From Bradyrhizobium sp. WBAH42 (GTDB lineage Bacteria; Pseudomonadota; Alphaproteobacteria; Rhizobiales; Xanthobacteraceae): DNA of 64,000 bases. Numbering within the stretch: position 1 is the stretch's first letter; every line of letters starts with the position of its first letter. Below, piece after piece: positions 1 through 10,484 of this stretch. The stretch lies in the NCBI RefSeq assembly GCF_024585265.1, contig NZ_CP036533.1:5713001-5777000 (forward strand). The letters are read 5' to 3'. Under the pieces are notes generated by a model that was given only the letters and a program-made list of their open reading frames with translations, was not told where the DNA came from and did not search any database. The position numbers and the translations under genes are program-made.

Positions 1-665
1 AGCGGCGCGCCGGGCCTGCGCACGGAGACGTTGACGTCGGCGCGCAAGGATCCCTTCTCCATGTCGCCGTCGCAGGTGCCGAGATAGCGCATGATCGAGC
101 GCAGCTTGGTCACATAGGCCTTGGCCTGCTCGGCGTCGCGGATATCCGGCTTCGAGACGATCTCCATCAGCGCCACGCCAGAACGATTGAAATCGATGTA
201 GGAGAGCGACGGCGACCGGTCGTGCAGCATCTTGCCGGGATCCTGCTCCAGATGCAGCCGCTCGATACCGATGGCGGCGGTCTTGCCGCCGTCGAGATCG
301 ATGATCACCTCGCCCTCGCCGACGACGGGCGATTTGTACTGGCTGATCTGGTAGCCCTGCGGCAGGTCCGGATAGAAATAGTTCTTGCGGTCGAACACCG
401 AGCGCAGGTTGATCTGCGCATTGAGGCCGAGCCCGGTCCGGACAGCCTGCCTGACGCATTCCTCGTTGATCACGGGAAGCATGCCCGGCATCGCGACGTC
501 GACCAGCGAGACGTGGCTGTTCGGCTCGCCGCCGAACGCGGTGGACGCGCCCGAGAACAGTTTGGCGTTCGAGGTCACCTGGGCATGGATCTCCATGCCG
601 ATGACCATCTCCCACTCACCGGTTGAACCCTTGAGAAGCTTGTGAGGTGTCGCGTCAGCGTTCAT
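1..665 (-). CDS. gatB: Asp-tRNA(Asn)/Glu-tRNA(Gln) amidotransferase subunit B, N-terminal part (runs off the window)
   Basis: GatB is the tRNA-binding and kinase subunit of GatCAB, which amidates misacylated Glu-tRNA(Gln) and Asp-tRNA(Asn). About 221 residues are visible. The start [13 protein letters not shown] leads into the family signature [13 protein letters not shown], followed by LFSGAS and the [12 protein letters not shown] block that shapes the metal and ATP site. The full family length is near 490 residues, so the C-terminal half with the YqeY-like tail lies outside the window. gatA and gatC are on the same strand further along, but an opposite-strand methyltransferase gene separates them from gatB, so gatB needs its own promoter in the 666-827 gap. 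Identification is very secure. Confidence 0.96.
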   Translation of the reverse strand, partial: MNADATPHKLLKGSTGEWEMVIGMEIHAQVTSNAKLFSGASTAFGGEPNSHVSLVDVAMPGMLPVINEECVRQAVRTGLGLNAQINLRSVFDRKNYFYPDLPQGYQISQYKSPVVGEGEVIIDLDGGKTAAIGIERLHLEQDPGKMLHDRSPSLSYIDFNRSGVALMEIVSKPDIRDAEQAKAYVTKLRSIMRYLGTCDGDMEKGSLRADVNVSVRRPGAP

Positions 666-827
666 GGAGAAGATGTCGTTCTGCGTTGGAGGACAAGCCC
701 CGATCAGGCTGCGATCGTGCGAGGGGCTGCTGCGATCGACTAATTAAGCCGATGCAGGAGGCGATGCAACCTCACCACCGTCTCTAGCTCCGGCGAATTG
801 GGCGTGAAATCGCACCCGAACCGTGTC

Positions 828-2303
828 ATGACAAGGCGCAAGGGATCAAATGCCAGAGGGAAGATGGGCGAGCTCACGCTTCGGATGGTCGATGGGACGC
901 AGATCGTCGTGACGGCCTCCCTCGAGGCCATCACCACCTACGTCATCCTCGAGCAGGAGACGTGGTTCGAGAAGGAGACGGCGTTCCTCGCAAGCTGGCT
1001 GAAGCCGGGCATGTCCGCGCTCGACATCGGGGCCAATCTCGGCGTCTACAGCCTGCCAATGGCGCGGCGGCTCGCCCCTCATGGGCAGGTGTTCGCCTAT
1101 GAACCGGCCAGCGAGCCACGACGGCTACTCGCGCTCGGAAAGGCGAAGAACGAGGCCTCCAACCTGCATATCATCGCCGCGGCGCTGTCGGATGGCGAGC
1201 GCGAGGGCCGTCTGGTGCTCGGCGCCTCCAGCGAGCTCAACTCGCTGCAAGGCAGCGGTCCCACCGAAAGCATTCAGATCACCTCGCTCGATGCCGAACA
1301 GAGATCCAGGCATTGGGGCCCGATCGACTTCGTCAAGATGGACGCGGAAGGCGAGGAGGAGCGAATCCTGGCAGGCGCGAAGGGCTTTTTCTCCGAGCGC
1401 TCCCCCCTGGTCATGTTCGAGATAAAAGCCGGTGACAAACAGAACGATCGTCTGCCGGCCGCTTTCGCCAGCATGGGCTTCGACATCTATCGGCTGATCG
1501 GCGGAGCGCCGGTTCTGGTGCCGGTGAAGCTCGGCGAGCCGCTCGATCCCTATGAGCTGAACCTGTTCGCAGCCAAGCGCGATCGCGCCAGAGCGCTCGC
1601 CCAAGAGGGCTTCTTGATCGAGACCATCCCGTCATGGGAGCCTGACGACACGGTGCGGGACTGGGCACTCACCCAGTTCGAAGCCCAACCCTTCGCGCAC
1701 ATTTTCGCGGCCCTGTCGGGCGGCGCCGCGGCGCAGGACCCGGTTTACCGCGACGCCCTCGCCGCCTATGCGACCTGGCGCTCCGAGGAACTCGCCTTGC
1801 CCAGGCGTTATGCGGCGCTGAAATTCGCCTGCGATACACTCGGCTCGCTGTGTCAGAACCAGGCCTCGCTGTCGCGCCTTTCAACGCTTGCCCGCATCGC
1901 CTCGGATATCGGCAGCCGCGCCATCGCCGTCAACGCGTTGCGGTACGTGGCGGATGTACTCAAGGGCGGCAAAGGCCGAATCCTGGAGCCATTCTGGCCC
2001 GCAAGCCCGAGATTCGACCATCTCGAGCCCGGGACCAATCCCGTCGGCTGGTTCGTGGTCGCAGCACTCGAGCGGCTCGAGCAGATGGCATCGTTCTCCT
2101 CCTGCTTTGCTCCCTCCCTCGTCGATCTCGACTGGCTTGCCGGCCAGCCGCTGGTTGGTGCCGAGATCGAACGCCGGCGCATTCTTCAGCGGGCGCGCGC
2201 GGGCCAACGGGTCGAGGTCCCACCGCGCCTGCGCGTGACGGCACCCGACCACGTTAATGACGCGATTTGGCGTGCCGGCGCAGTTCCCAACACGCGCGTG
2301 TGA
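828..2303 (+). CDS. FkbM family SAM-dependent methyltransferase with helical C-terminal extension
   Basis: Predicted 491-residue methyltransferase. The SAM-binding motif I is SALDIGANLGVYSLPMARR and a later FkbM-typical motif is VKMDAEGEEERIL; together they define the FkbM fold over roughly residues 50-260. About 230 further residues are helical, with no recognised motif. FkbM enzymes usually O-methylate sugars or polyketides, and the substrate here is unknown. The ATG used lacks a clear ribosome-binding site. An ATG at 864 preceded by AGAGGG is a good alternative, and a TTG at 798 is also open. The gene lies between gatB and gatA on the opposite strand and has no obvious operon partner. Confidence 0.85.
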   Translation: MTRRKGSNARGKMGELTLRMVDGTQIVVTASLEAITTYVILEQETWFEKETAFLASWLKPGMSALDIGANLGVYSLPMARRLAPHGQVFAYEPASEPRRLLALGKAKNEASNLHIIAAALSDGEREGRLVLGASSELNSLQGSGPTESIQITSLDAEQRSRHWGPIDFVKMDAEGEEERILAGAKGFFSERSPLVMFEIKAGDKQNDRLPAAFASMGFDIYRLIGGAPVLVPVKLGEPLDPYELNLFAAKRDRARALAQEGFLIETIPSWEPDDTVRDWALTQFEAQPFAHIFAALSGGAAAQDPVYRDALAAYATWRSEELALPRRYAALKFACDTLGSLCQNQASLSRLSTLARIASDIGSRAIAVNALRYVADVLKGGKGRILEPFWPASPRFDHLEPGTNPVGWFVVAALERLEQMASFSSCFAPSLVDLDWLAGQPLVGAEIERRRILQRARAGQRVEVPPRLRVTAPDHVNDAIWRAGAVPNTRV

Positions 2304-2317
2304 GCGGGCCGGCCCCG

Positions 2318-2608
2318 TCAAGCCCCGAGCAGCGTGGCAGCGATCCGCTCCCACTCCGCTTCCAATGAATCCTTTGCCGCCGGCTGGCCGGCCTGACGAT
2401 ACCAATAGCCGGCATTGCCGAGATCGCCCTCGACGCGGTGCAAATAGGCATGCACCCAGGCCGCTTCACGGCTGCTCTCGTCCTGAACGATCGTGTGCGC
2501 GCGGTCCCAGTCGCCCTTCGCCGCCCACCAGAGGCCGGCGAGCGGCGCGCTCAAGTCCGGCGCGGGCGCCGCGCCGCCGAGGCTCGCGATGAAATCGGCG
2601 ACATTCAC
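2318..2608 (-). CDS. Conserved hypothetical protein, translationally coupled to gatA
   Basis: A 96-residue predicted soluble protein of unknown function. It begins near [12 protein letters not shown] and includes a Trp-rich central helix-turn-helix pair ([39 protein letters not shown]) that resembles a short TPR-like or Sel1-like helical repeat, although no family is claimed. Three GTG codons run in tandem at the start. The last one overlaps the gatA stop as GTGA and has GAGG five bases upstream, so it is chosen here. The overlap implies co-translation with gatA, which suggests a role connected with, or at least expressed alongside, tRNA amidation. Confidence 0.75.
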   Translation of the reverse strand: MNVADFIASLGGAAPAPDLSAPLAGLWWAAKGDWDRAHTIVQDESSREAAWVHAYLHRVEGDLGNAGYWYRQAGQPAAKDSLEAEWERIAATLLGA

Positions 2609-4080
2609 CACCACCTCGGGGGCGTGAAGCGGCCGGCGGCCTGCTCGATCACCTCGCCGAGCGAGAACAGCGTCTCCTCATCGAACGGACGGCCGATCAA
2701 TTGCAGGCCGAGCGGCAGGCCCTGTGCATCCTTGCCGGCTGGCACCGCGATTCCGGGCAGGCCCGCCATGTTCACGGTCACCGTGAAGATGTCGTTGAGA
2801 TACATCTCGACCGGGTCGGCGCCGCCCTTCTCGCCGATGCCGAAGGCCGCCGACGGCGTCGCAGGCGTCAGGATCGCGTCGACGCCCCTCGCGAAGCAAT
2901 CCTCGAAGTCCTTCTTGATCAGCGTGCGCACCTTCTGCGCGCGCAAATAATAAGCGTCGTAATAGCCGGCCGACAGCACGTAGGTGCCGATCATGACACG
3001 GCGGCGCACCTCTGCGCCAAACCCGGCCGCGCGGGTGTTCTCGTAGAGCTCGATGATGTTCTTGCCCTGCTCGCGCAGGCCGTAGCGCACGCCGTCATAG
3101 CGCGCGAGGTTTGAGGACGCCTCCGCCGGTGCCACGATGTAATAGGCCGGCAGCGCGTATTTGGTGTGCGGCAGCGACACCTCGACCAGCTCGGCGCCGG
3201 CGCTCCTGAGCCACGCCGCGCCCTCGCTCCAGAGCTTCTCGATCTCGGCCGGCATGCCGTCGAGGCGATACTCCTTGGGAATGCCGATCTTCATGCCCTT
3301 CACGGACTTGCCGATCGCTGCCTCGTAATCCGGCACAGGGATATCGACCGACGTCGTGTCCTTGGGATCGTGTCCGGCCATCGAGCGCAGCAGCATCGCG
3401 GCGTCGCGGACGCTGCGCGCGATCGGACCTGCCTGGTCGAGCGAGGACGCAAAGGCGACGATGCCCCAGCGCGAGCAGCGGCCATAGGTCGGCTTGATGC
3501 CGACGGTCGCGGTGAACGCGGCCGGCTGGCGGATCGAGCCACCGGTGTCGGTCGCAGTCGCACCCATGCAGAGCAGCGCCGCCACCGCCGAAGCCGAGCC
3601 GCCGGACGAGCCGCCCGGCACCAGCGTCGTGTTGCTGCCCTCGCGCCGCCAGGGATTGCCGACGGGACCGAAGCACGAGGTCTCGTTGGCCGATCCCATC
3701 GCGAACTCGTCATTGTTGAGCTTGCCGAGCATCACCGCGCCGTCGCGCCAGAGCTGCGAGGTGACGGTGGACTCATACGTCGGCACGAAATTGCCGAGGA
3801 TCTTTGAGCACGCCGTGGTGCGCACGCCCTTGGTCGCAAAGAGATCCTTGATTCCGAGCGGAATGCCGGCAAGCGGGCCGCCTTCGCCCTTGGCGATCTT
3901 CGCGTCCACGGCCTTCGCCATGTCGCGCGCGCGATCGGGCGTCTCCATCACGAAGGCGTTGAGCACGCGCGCGGCTTCGATCGCGGAAAGATGCGCGTCG
4001 GTCAGCTCGAGCGACGTGAAAGTTTTTGCCGCGAGACCCTTGCGGGCCTCGGCGAGCGTCAGCGATGTCAAATCGGTCAT
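2605..4080 (-). CDS. gatA: Asp-tRNA(Asn)/Glu-tRNA(Gln) amidotransferase subunit A
   Basis: GatA is the glutaminase subunit of GatCAB and supplies ammonia to the tRNA-bound Glu or Asp. It is 491 residues, the usual length. The amidase-signature Ser-cis-Ser-Lys triad is visible: Lys in [14 protein letters not shown], cis-Ser in the [13 protein letters not shown] loop, and nucleophile Ser in [11 protein letters not shown]. It starts at [15 protein letters not shown]. Its start overlaps the stop of the preceding 70-residue gene (ATGA) and its stop overlaps the following small gene (GTGA), so three genes form one tightly coupled unit downstream of gatC. Confidence 0.97.
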   Translation of the reverse strand: MTDLTSLTLAEARKGLAAKTFTSLELTDAHLSAIEAARVLNAFVMETPDRARDMAKAVDAKIAKGEGGPLAGIPLGIKDLFATKGVRTTACSKILGNFVPTYESTVTSQLWRDGAVMLGKLNNDEFAMGSANETSCFGPVGNPWRREGSNTTLVPGGSSGGSASAVAALLCMGATATDTGGSIRQPAAFTATVGIKPTYGRCSRWGIVAFASSLDQAGPIARSVRDAAMLLRSMAGHDPKDTTSVDIPVPDYEAAIGKSVKGMKIGIPKEYRLDGMPAEIEKLWSEGAAWLRSAGAELVEVSLPHTKYALPAYYIVAPAEASSNLARYDGVRYGLREQGKNIIELYENTRAAGFGAEVRRRVMIGTYVLSAGYYDAYYLRAQKVRTLIKKDFEDCFARGVDAILTPATPSAAFGIGEKGGADPVEMYLNDIFTVTVNMAGLPGIAVPAGKDAQGLPLGLQLIGRPFDEETLFSLGEVIEQAAGRFTPPRWW

Positions 4081-4289
4081 TTATTGATCGGGCTGCAGAA
4101 GAACGGAGACAGGGTCTTGTCGTTGGCCGGGTCGTCTTTTTTGGCGGCGGCTTTCGCGGCCGCCTCGATCTCGTCGAGCACGGCATTGACGGCGACGTTG
4201 GGATCGGCAGCCTTGCCCTGCCGCTCCATCTTGTCGAGGTAATTCATGTAGGCCTGATAGGCCTTCTCATCGTCGCAAAGCAGGCACAT
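4077..4289 (-). CDS. Small Cys-containing hypothetical protein between gatC and gatA
   Basis: A 70-residue protein beginning [21 protein letters not shown] CxxC pair lies at residues 2-5, another Cys sits near the C terminus ([10 protein letters not shown]), and an Ala/Lys-rich amphipathic helix fills the middle. The Cys pattern could bind a metal or form a disulfide, but no known family is recognised. It follows gatC by 14 bases and overlaps the gatA start by four, so its expression is locked to the amidotransferase. It could be a rhizobial accessory factor of GatCAB; this is inference from position only. Confidence 0.75.
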   Translation of the reverse strand: MCLLCDDEKAYQAYMNYLDKMERQGKAADPNVAVNAVLDEIEAAAKAAAKKDDPANDKTLSPFFCSPINK

Positions 4290-4303
4290 CGGACCTAACC
4301 TGT

Positions 4304-5744
<1,441 letters not shown>

Positions 5745-5767
5745 GGTTGTTCTCTCTCGTTCTTTCT

Positions 5768-5927
5768 TACCCTCCCCTGGAGGGGGAGGGTCGGTTCGCA
5801 TGTCGCGAAGCGAAATGCGAAGCGGGGTGGGGTGATCTCTCAACACGGGCACCGCCTCAATGGAGAGACTGTCACCCCACCCCGCTCGCGCTTCGCGCGA
5901 TCGACCCTCCCCCTCCAGGGGAGGGTA
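5768..5927. repeat. Large imperfect palindrome, CCCTCCCC...GGGGAGGG family
   Basis: The arms CCCTCCCCTGGAGGGGGAGG and the matching CTCCCCCTCCAGGGGAGGG bracket inner arms built on CACCCCACCCCGCT and its complement, separated by about 40 bases. The whole element can fold into a long hairpin with internal bulges. It starts six bases beyond the stop of the second NMO gene (minus strand) and ends before the first NMO start. Elements with these arms are common in Bradyrhizobium intergenic DNA. A role in mRNA 3'-end stability or termination is inferred. Confidence 0.8.
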
Positions 5928-5933
5928 GGAAGT

Positions 5934-6911
5934 CTACGCCGCTGTCAGCGAGTTTCTCCGCCCGGCGATCAACTGCTCCGCCTCCACTGCAATCCGCTCG
6001 ACGATCTCCGCCGCCGGTGGAATATCATGGATTAGCCCGACCGCCTCGCCGGCGATCACCGCGGCGATGTCGAAATTGCCCGCCGCCCTTGCTGCCGCAT
6101 ACTCGGCCGCGACTGCGGCAACATTCTGCATCAGCTCGACCTCGCGGCCGATCCAGCGCTTCGCATGATCGTTGACCAGGCACCGTCCCGTGAACGGCGC
6201 CGGCCAGACATTGTTGCGGGAGAGATCGAAGATGATGCCGCGCACGGTCGAACCCGAGTTCGCCGCGCAGATGCGTCGCTTGGCCTCCTCCGCGCCGTCG
6301 GCCTCTTGGCTGGCATAGAAGCGCGTGCCGAGCAGCACGCCGCTCGCGCCGAGCATCAGCATGGCAGCGAGGCCGCGCCCGTCCGCGATGCCGCCGGCCG
6401 CCACCACGGGAACGCGCCCCGCGGCGAGATCGACGACAGCAGGCACGAGATCGACGGTGGTGCGCGACGCGCCATGACCGCCCGCCTCCGTTCCCTGCGC
6501 GATCAGGATGTCGGCACCGGCATCGAGCGCCTGCTGTGCCATCGCTTCATCCTGCACCTGGCAGATCAGGCGCGCGCCGGTGGATTTGATCCTGGGCGCG
6601 AACGGCGCGGGATCGCCGAACGACAACATGATCGCAGCTGGTTTTGCAGCGAGCGCGACATCGAGAAGCTCGGGCCGCTTGGCAAGGCTCCAGGTGATGA
6701 AGCCGATCCCGAACGGTGCACTGAGGTCGGCGAGCGTCGCCGTCTCCTGCTCCAGCCACGCCCGCTCGCCATAGCCGCCGCCGAGAATGCCGAACCCGCC
6801 GGCGCGGCTCACCGCCGCGACCAGACGGCTGCCGGCGATGACATCCATCGGCGCCAGCAGGATGGGATGCTTGATCCTAAGCAGCGTGGTCAGCGGCGTC
6901 GTCATCGGCAT
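5934..6911 (-). CDS. Second NAD(P)H-dependent flavin oxidoreductase / nitronate monooxygenase family
   Basis: A 325-residue FMN-binding TIM barrel, paralogous to the gene downstream. Motifs include LRIKHPILLAPMDVIAGSRL, IAQGTEAGGHGAS with the candidate catalytic His, and VPVVAAGGIADGRGLAAMLML for FMN phosphate binding. MPMTTPLTTLLRI is taken as the start; an ATG two codons further in is equally possible. A LysR gene is transcribed divergently about 98 bases away and probably controls this gene, as NMO/LysR divergent pairs are common. The natural substrate is not predictable. Two such paralogues in tandem suggest a specialised nitronate or quinone load. Confidence 0.87.
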   Translation of the reverse strand: MPMTTPLTTLLRIKHPILLAPMDVIAGSRLVAAVSRAGGFGILGGGYGERAWLEQETATLADLSAPFGIGFITWSLAKRPELLDVALAAKPAAIMLSFGDPAPFAPRIKSTGARLICQVQDEAMAQQALDAGADILIAQGTEAGGHGASRTTVDLVPAVVDLAAGRVPVVAAGGIADGRGLAAMLMLGASGVLLGTRFYASQEADGAEEAKRRICAANSGSTVRGIIFDLSRNNVWPAPFTGRCLVNDHAKRWIGREVELMQNVAAVAAEYAAARAAGNFDIAAVIAGEAVGLIHDIPPAAEIVERIAVEAEQLIAGRRNSLTAA

Positions 6912-7009
6912 GGCTCCTTCCCCGGTCTGGACAGCGAGACTAGGCGCGACTAGCATTCTCGAAAAATGAATTGTTGCGAACGCTGCAATCTCAAAAGCGA
7001 AACGACGCC

Positions 7010-7900
7010 ATGGAACTCAGCGATATCAAGACCTTCGCCGCGGTCGCCCGCACCGGCGGCATCACCCGCGCCGCCGAAGAGCTCAACACCGTGCAGTCGA
7101 ACGTCACCCAGCGCGTGAAGGCACTGGAGGCGGAGATCGGCACGCCGCTGTTCGAGCGGCACTCACGCGGCATGACGCTGACGGGTGCCGGCAAGCGCCT
7201 TCTCCCCTACGCGCAAAAGATGGCGGCGCTCTCGCGCGAAGCCTTGCTCGCCGCGCGCGACGATGGCGAGCCGAAGGGTCCGCTCGCGATCGGCTCGATG
7301 GAGACCACGGCCGCGGTGCGGCTGCCGCCGCTGCTCGCCGATTTCCACCGCCGCTTCCCGGCTGTGCGCCTTTCCTTGCGCACCGCGCCGACCGCCGACC
7401 TCGTCGCCAGCGTGCTCGACGGCACGCTCGACGGCGCCTTCGTCGCAGGACCCATCACCCATGACGATCTCGCCGCGACGAGCGCATTCCGCGAAGAGCT
7501 GGTGCTCGTCAGCGCGCGGCGCTGGACTTCGCTCGCCGAGCTGCGCGCCGGCACGGCGGAGTCGGGCCCGACCGCGCTGGTGTTCCGCACCGGCTGCACC
7601 TATCGCCAGCGGCTCGAACAGATCTTCGTCGAATTCGGCTGGCCGTCGGCGGCGCGCTTTGAGCTCGGCACGCTCGACGGCATGATCGGCTGCGTTGCCG
7701 CCGACATGGGTGTGACGCTGCTGCCACGCGCCGTCGTGGAACGCAGCGCGATGAATGGCGCGGTCGCCATCCACACGCTGAGCCCGTCACACGCACGTGT
7801 CGAGACACTCTTCATCCGGCGCAGCACCGGACATCAGTACAGCGCGCTGCACGGTTTCATCGCCTGCCTGACCAAGAATGACGACGTCATCGCGGCCTGA
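7010..7900 (+). CDS. LysR family transcriptional regulator
   Basis: A 296-residue LysR regulator. The N-terminal winged helix is ELSDIKTFAAVARTGGITRA with the recognition segment NTVQSNVTQRVKALE, followed by the linker helix and a periplasmic-binding-like effector domain (from about residue 90). The ATG at MELSDIKTF is preferred over a TTG 39 bases upstream because LysR proteins begin close to the first helix. The gene is divergent from the second NMO gene. Its last 14 bases overlap the 3' end of a small opposite-strand membrane protein gene. Confidence 0.92.
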   Translation: MELSDIKTFAAVARTGGITRAAEELNTVQSNVTQRVKALEAEIGTPLFERHSRGMTLTGAGKRLLPYAQKMAALSREALLAARDDGEPKGPLAIGSMETTAAVRLPPLLADFHRRFPAVRLSLRTAPTADLVASVLDGTLDGAFVAGPITHDDLAATSAFREELVLVSARRWTSLAELRAGTAESGPTALVFRTGCTYRQRLEQIFVEFGWPSAARFELGTLDGMIGCVAADMGVTLLPRAVVERSAMNGAVAIHTLSPSHARVETLFIRRSTGHQYSALHGFIACLTKNDDVIAA

Positions 7901-8102
7901 TCGACCACCGTCGCAGCGCTACGACGGCCCAGATGGCTTCGACGAGACCGAACGGCCAGGCGCCCTGAAGGAAGCCGTAGGCCGAGCCGAGGGCGCAGGA
8001 CACCGCAAACAGCAGCACGAACCAATGGCTGCGGGCTTCCAAGGCGTAAGTGACCAGCATCGCCGTGACGGCGAACAGGCCGAATAATGTCAGCGCATCC
8101 AC
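7887..8102 (-). CDS. Small two-to-three-helix membrane protein, hypothetical
   Basis: A 71-residue very hydrophobic protein. Segments [35 protein letters not shown] and [14 protein letters not shown] each fit a membrane helix, and the basic tail RRWSIRPR would be cytoplasmic. This layout is common in rhizobial proteins named only as small membrane proteins, and no function is known. Its 3' end overlaps the LysR gene tail-to-tail, and its start lies only 46 bases from the ruvX start on the other strand, so a divergent promoter region is shared with ruvX. Confidence 0.72.
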   Translation of the reverse strand: MDALTLFGLFAVTAMLVTYALEARSHWFVLLFAVSCALGSAYGFLQGAWPFGLVEAIWAVVALRRWSIRPR

Positions 8103-8148
8103 GTTCCGGGTTCACTCTGCAGCGCGACGCATGATATGCGCTAAATCC

Positions 8149-8634
8149 ATGCCGGCTCTTATCCTCACCTTGGTCGATGCTGCAACCCACTGGCCCGAAC
8201 GCGGCGCGCTGGTCGGGCTCGACTTGGGCACCAAGACCATCGGCGTTGCCGTGTCCGACCCCGACCGCCGCTTGGCCACTGGCGTCGAAACGATCCAGCG
8301 CAAGCAGTTCAAGCAGGACGCCGCCAGGCTGCTTGCCATCGCCGCCGAGCGCAAGGCGGTCGGCTTCGTGCTCGGCCTGCCCATCAACATGGACGGCAGC
8401 GAGGGACCGCGCGCGCAATCGACCCGCGCCTTCGCGCGCAATCTGGCCGGACTGACCGCCCTGCCCATCGGTCTCTGGGACGAGCGCCTCTCGACCGCGG
8501 CAGTCGAACGCGAGCTGGTCGGGATGGACGTGAGCCGCGCCAAGCGCGCCGAGGTCATCGACGAGCACGCCGCGATCTTCATCCTGCAAGGCGCGCTCGA
8601 TCGCCTGGCAAACCTGCGCAAGGAACCCGGCTGA
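8149..8634 (+). CDS. ruvX: Putative pre-16S rRNA nuclease / Holliday junction resolvase-like YqgF (RuvX)
   Basis: A 161-residue RNase H-fold nuclease. YqgF family motifs are present: [15 protein letters not shown] with the first catalytic Asp, [30 protein letters not shown] with the second acidic residue, and [14 protein letters not shown] with the third. YqgF trims the 5' end of pre-16S rRNA, and a resolvase role is also proposed. The start [11 protein letters not shown] is chosen because residues upstream are not conserved-looking; an ATG at 8131 is possible. An AEC permease gene follows after four bases. Confidence 0.92.
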   Translation: MPALILTLVDAATHWPERGALVGLDLGTKTIGVAVSDPDRRLATGVETIQRKQFKQDAARLLAIAAERKAVGFVLGLPINMDGSEGPRAQSTRAFARNLAGLTALPIGLWDERLSTAAVERELVGMDVSRAKRAEVIDEHAAIFILQGALDRLANLRKEPG

Positions 8635-8638
8635 TCCC

Positions 8639-9562
8639 ATGGCGGTCGTCGTCGCGGCGCTGCTGCCGGTCTTCATCCTCCTCGTGCTCGGCGTCGTGCT
8701 GAAGCGCAGCCTGATGCGGCTGGACACGCAATGGCACGGGCTGGAGCGGCTGACCTATTTCGTGCTGTTTCCGATGCTGCTGATCCAGACGCTGGTGAAG
8801 GCGGACCTCACGAAGGTTCCGGTCGCCGGCGTCGGCGGCGCGCTGCTGCTGTCGGCGCTGGCGATGTCGCTGCTCTGCCTCGCATTGCGCCCGGCCCTGT
8901 CCCGGCTCGACATCGACGGCCCCGCCTTCACCTCGATCTTTCAGGGCGCGACGCGCTGGCAGACCTTCGTCGGGCTGTCGGTCGCCGCCAACATGTTCGG
9001 CGACCTCGGGCTGGCCCTCGCTTCCGTGGCGATGGTCGCGATCATTCCCCTGGTCAACGTGTTCAGCGTCGCCGTGCTCGCGCACTATGCTTCGCCCGAA
9101 AAGAAGTCCGCCCGCACGATCGTCATAACGGTGATCCGCAATCCGCTGATCTGGGCTTGCGCTATCGGCCTCTTGATCAACGTCACTCACCTGCCGCTGC
9201 CAAAGCTCTGGCATGAGGTTGCCGACGCGCTCAGCCGATCCTCGCTCGCCATCGGCCTGCTCGTCACCGGCGCGGGACTGCATCTGGAAGGCCTGCTGCG
9301 CCCGAGCGCTGCCGCGGCGATCGGCGTCGGTTTCAAGCTAGTGCTGATGCCTGCACTCGCGCTCGCGCTTGCCGTCTGGTTCGGACTAACCGGCGACAGC
9401 CTGGCGATCGTTGCGATCTGCTCGGCGGTCCCGACCTCGTCGAGCGCCTATGTGCTGGCCCGCCAGATGGGCGGCGACGCGCCGCTGCTCGCACAGATCA
9501 TCACGCTGCAGACGATTTTGGCGGCGATCACGATGCCGATCGCCATCGCGCTGGTGGCCTAG
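8639..9562 (+). CDS. AEC (auxin efflux carrier) family transporter
   Basis: A 307-residue inner-membrane permease with about ten hydrophobic helices arranged as two five-helix halves (for example LLPVFILLVLGVVLKRSL at the start and AITMPIAIALVA at the end). The proline-containing segment AICSAVPTSSSAYVLARQMG is typical of bacterial AEC proteins. Substrates in bacteria are usually small organic acids such as malate or malonate, and none can be assigned here. It starts four bases after ruvX and is probably co-transcribed with it. It ends convergently against the CPBP gene, with a palindromic repeat between. Confidence 0.88.
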   Translation: MAVVVAALLPVFILLVLGVVLKRSLMRLDTQWHGLERLTYFVLFPMLLIQTLVKADLTKVPVAGVGGALLLSALAMSLLCLALRPALSRLDIDGPAFTSIFQGATRWQTFVGLSVAANMFGDLGLALASVAMVAIIPLVNVFSVAVLAHYASPEKKSARTIVITVIRNPLIWACAIGLLINVTHLPLPKLWHEVADALSRSSLAIGLLVTGAGLHLEGLLRPSAAAAIGVGFKLVLMPALALALAVWFGLTGDSLAIVAICSAVPTSSSAYVLARQMGGDAPLLAQIITLQTILAAITMPIAIALVA

Positions 9563-9593
9563 CATGCGTCATTAAGAGCGCAACTCTCTCCGC

Positions 9594-9680
9594 CGTCATT
9601 GCGAGCGAAGCGAAGCAATCCAGAATCCCTCCGCGGAGACACTCTGGATTGCTTCGTCGCAAGGGCTCCTCGCAATGACG
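9594..9680. repeat. Palindromic repeat, CGTCATTGCGAG family, copy 1
   Basis: The outer arms are CGTCATTGCGAG and CTCGCAATGACG. The inner arms are GAAGCAATCCAGA and TCTGGATTGCTTC, with a short GC-rich loop. It lies between two convergent genes, 31 bases from one stop and 12 from the other. Three further copies occur in this window (starting at 24349, 53793 and 58119). The right arm carries the extra segment GTCGCAAGGGCTC, which defines an orientation. Confidence 0.92.
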
Positions 9681-9692
9681 GAGTATGAAGCC

Positions 9693-10484
9693 CTAGCTCC
9701 CCAGCCACATCGTCAGCACCACCGCGGTGAGATTGTTCAACGCATGCAGCGCGATGGTGAGCCACAGCGAGCCGGAGCGGTAGCGCATGTAGCCGAACCA
9801 TAATCCGATGCAGAAGACTTCGGCCAGGAAGTACATGTCGTATTGCAGGTGGACCACCGTCCAGACCAGCGACGACAGCAGGATGGCGCCGGGCGCGCGC
9901 AAGAAGCTCGCCGACCAGCCGCGGTAGAGGAAGCCTCGCGCCAGAACCTCTTCCGACATCGGCGCCGCCACTGCGAATGCGGCGAGCAGCAGCAGCGCCG
10001 CGCCCTTGTCGCGGCCCGATTTCAACAGATCGGTCATGAAGCCCGGCGTCGCCTCGCGGCCAAGCGCGCGCGACATCGTTTCCCAGAGCAGTACGATCAG
10101 GATGAGGCCGATCGCGCCGAACAGCAGCTGCTTCCATGACGGCCAATGCAGCGCGAGATAGTCGACGAAGGAGACCTTCTTGATGCGAATGGCGAGCCAG
10201 ACCGCAAGCAGCGTCGCCGGCAGCCCCATGATGACCGAGAGCGCGAGAGTCTGGGGCTCATGGCCGACAAGCTGAAGCGAAGAAAGGTCCATGGGAAGAC
10301 CACGTAGCGCTGCCAGCACAATTACGGCACCGATCTGCCCGACGAACATCGCGACGAAGATGAAGAGGCCCCACAGCGCCGTGCCCCAGAACTTCCAGAC
10401 GCGCGGCGTCGTCGGCGTCTCGGTCAGCGGCGGATGATCGGGATTGAGGGAGTCCATCGGAAGGCTTTCGTTTTGGAGACTCAC
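9693..10484 (-). CDS. CPBP family intramembrane metalloprotease
   Basis: A 263-residue polytopic membrane protein of the CAAX-protease/bacteriocin-processing (Abi) family. The glutamate motif EExxxR is seen in MSEEVLARGFLYR. The two His motifs are WTVVHLQYDMY and LHALNNL, so the metal and catalytic residues are intact. Such proteases cleave membrane-bound peptides or prenylated-like substrates, and the partner is unknown. The GTG start overlaps the TGA of the upstream acyl-CoA dehydrogenase (GTGA), giving translational coupling; an ATG nine codons inside (MDSLNPD) is an alternative start. It ends convergently with the AEC gene. Confidence 0.87.
   Translation of the reverse strand: MSLQNESLPMDSLNPDHPPLTETPTTPRVWKFWGTALWGLFIFVAMFVGQIGAVIVLAALRGLPMDLSSLQLVGHEPQTLALSVIMGLPATLLAVWLAIRIKKVSFVDYLALHWPSWKQLLFGAIGLILIVLLWETMSRALGREATPGFMTDLLKSGRDKGAALLLLAAFAVAAPMSEEVLARGFLYRGWSASFLRAPGAILLSSLVWTVVHLQYDMYFLAEVFCIGLWFGYMRYRSGSLWLTIALHALNNLTAVVLTMWLGS

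Noticed and set aside
8639..9562. Auxin export function for the AEC permease, linking it to the nitrilase pathway
   Set aside because: The family name is historical, bacterial members mostly move small organic acids, and the gene is 53 kb away from the pathway with no shared regulation visible.
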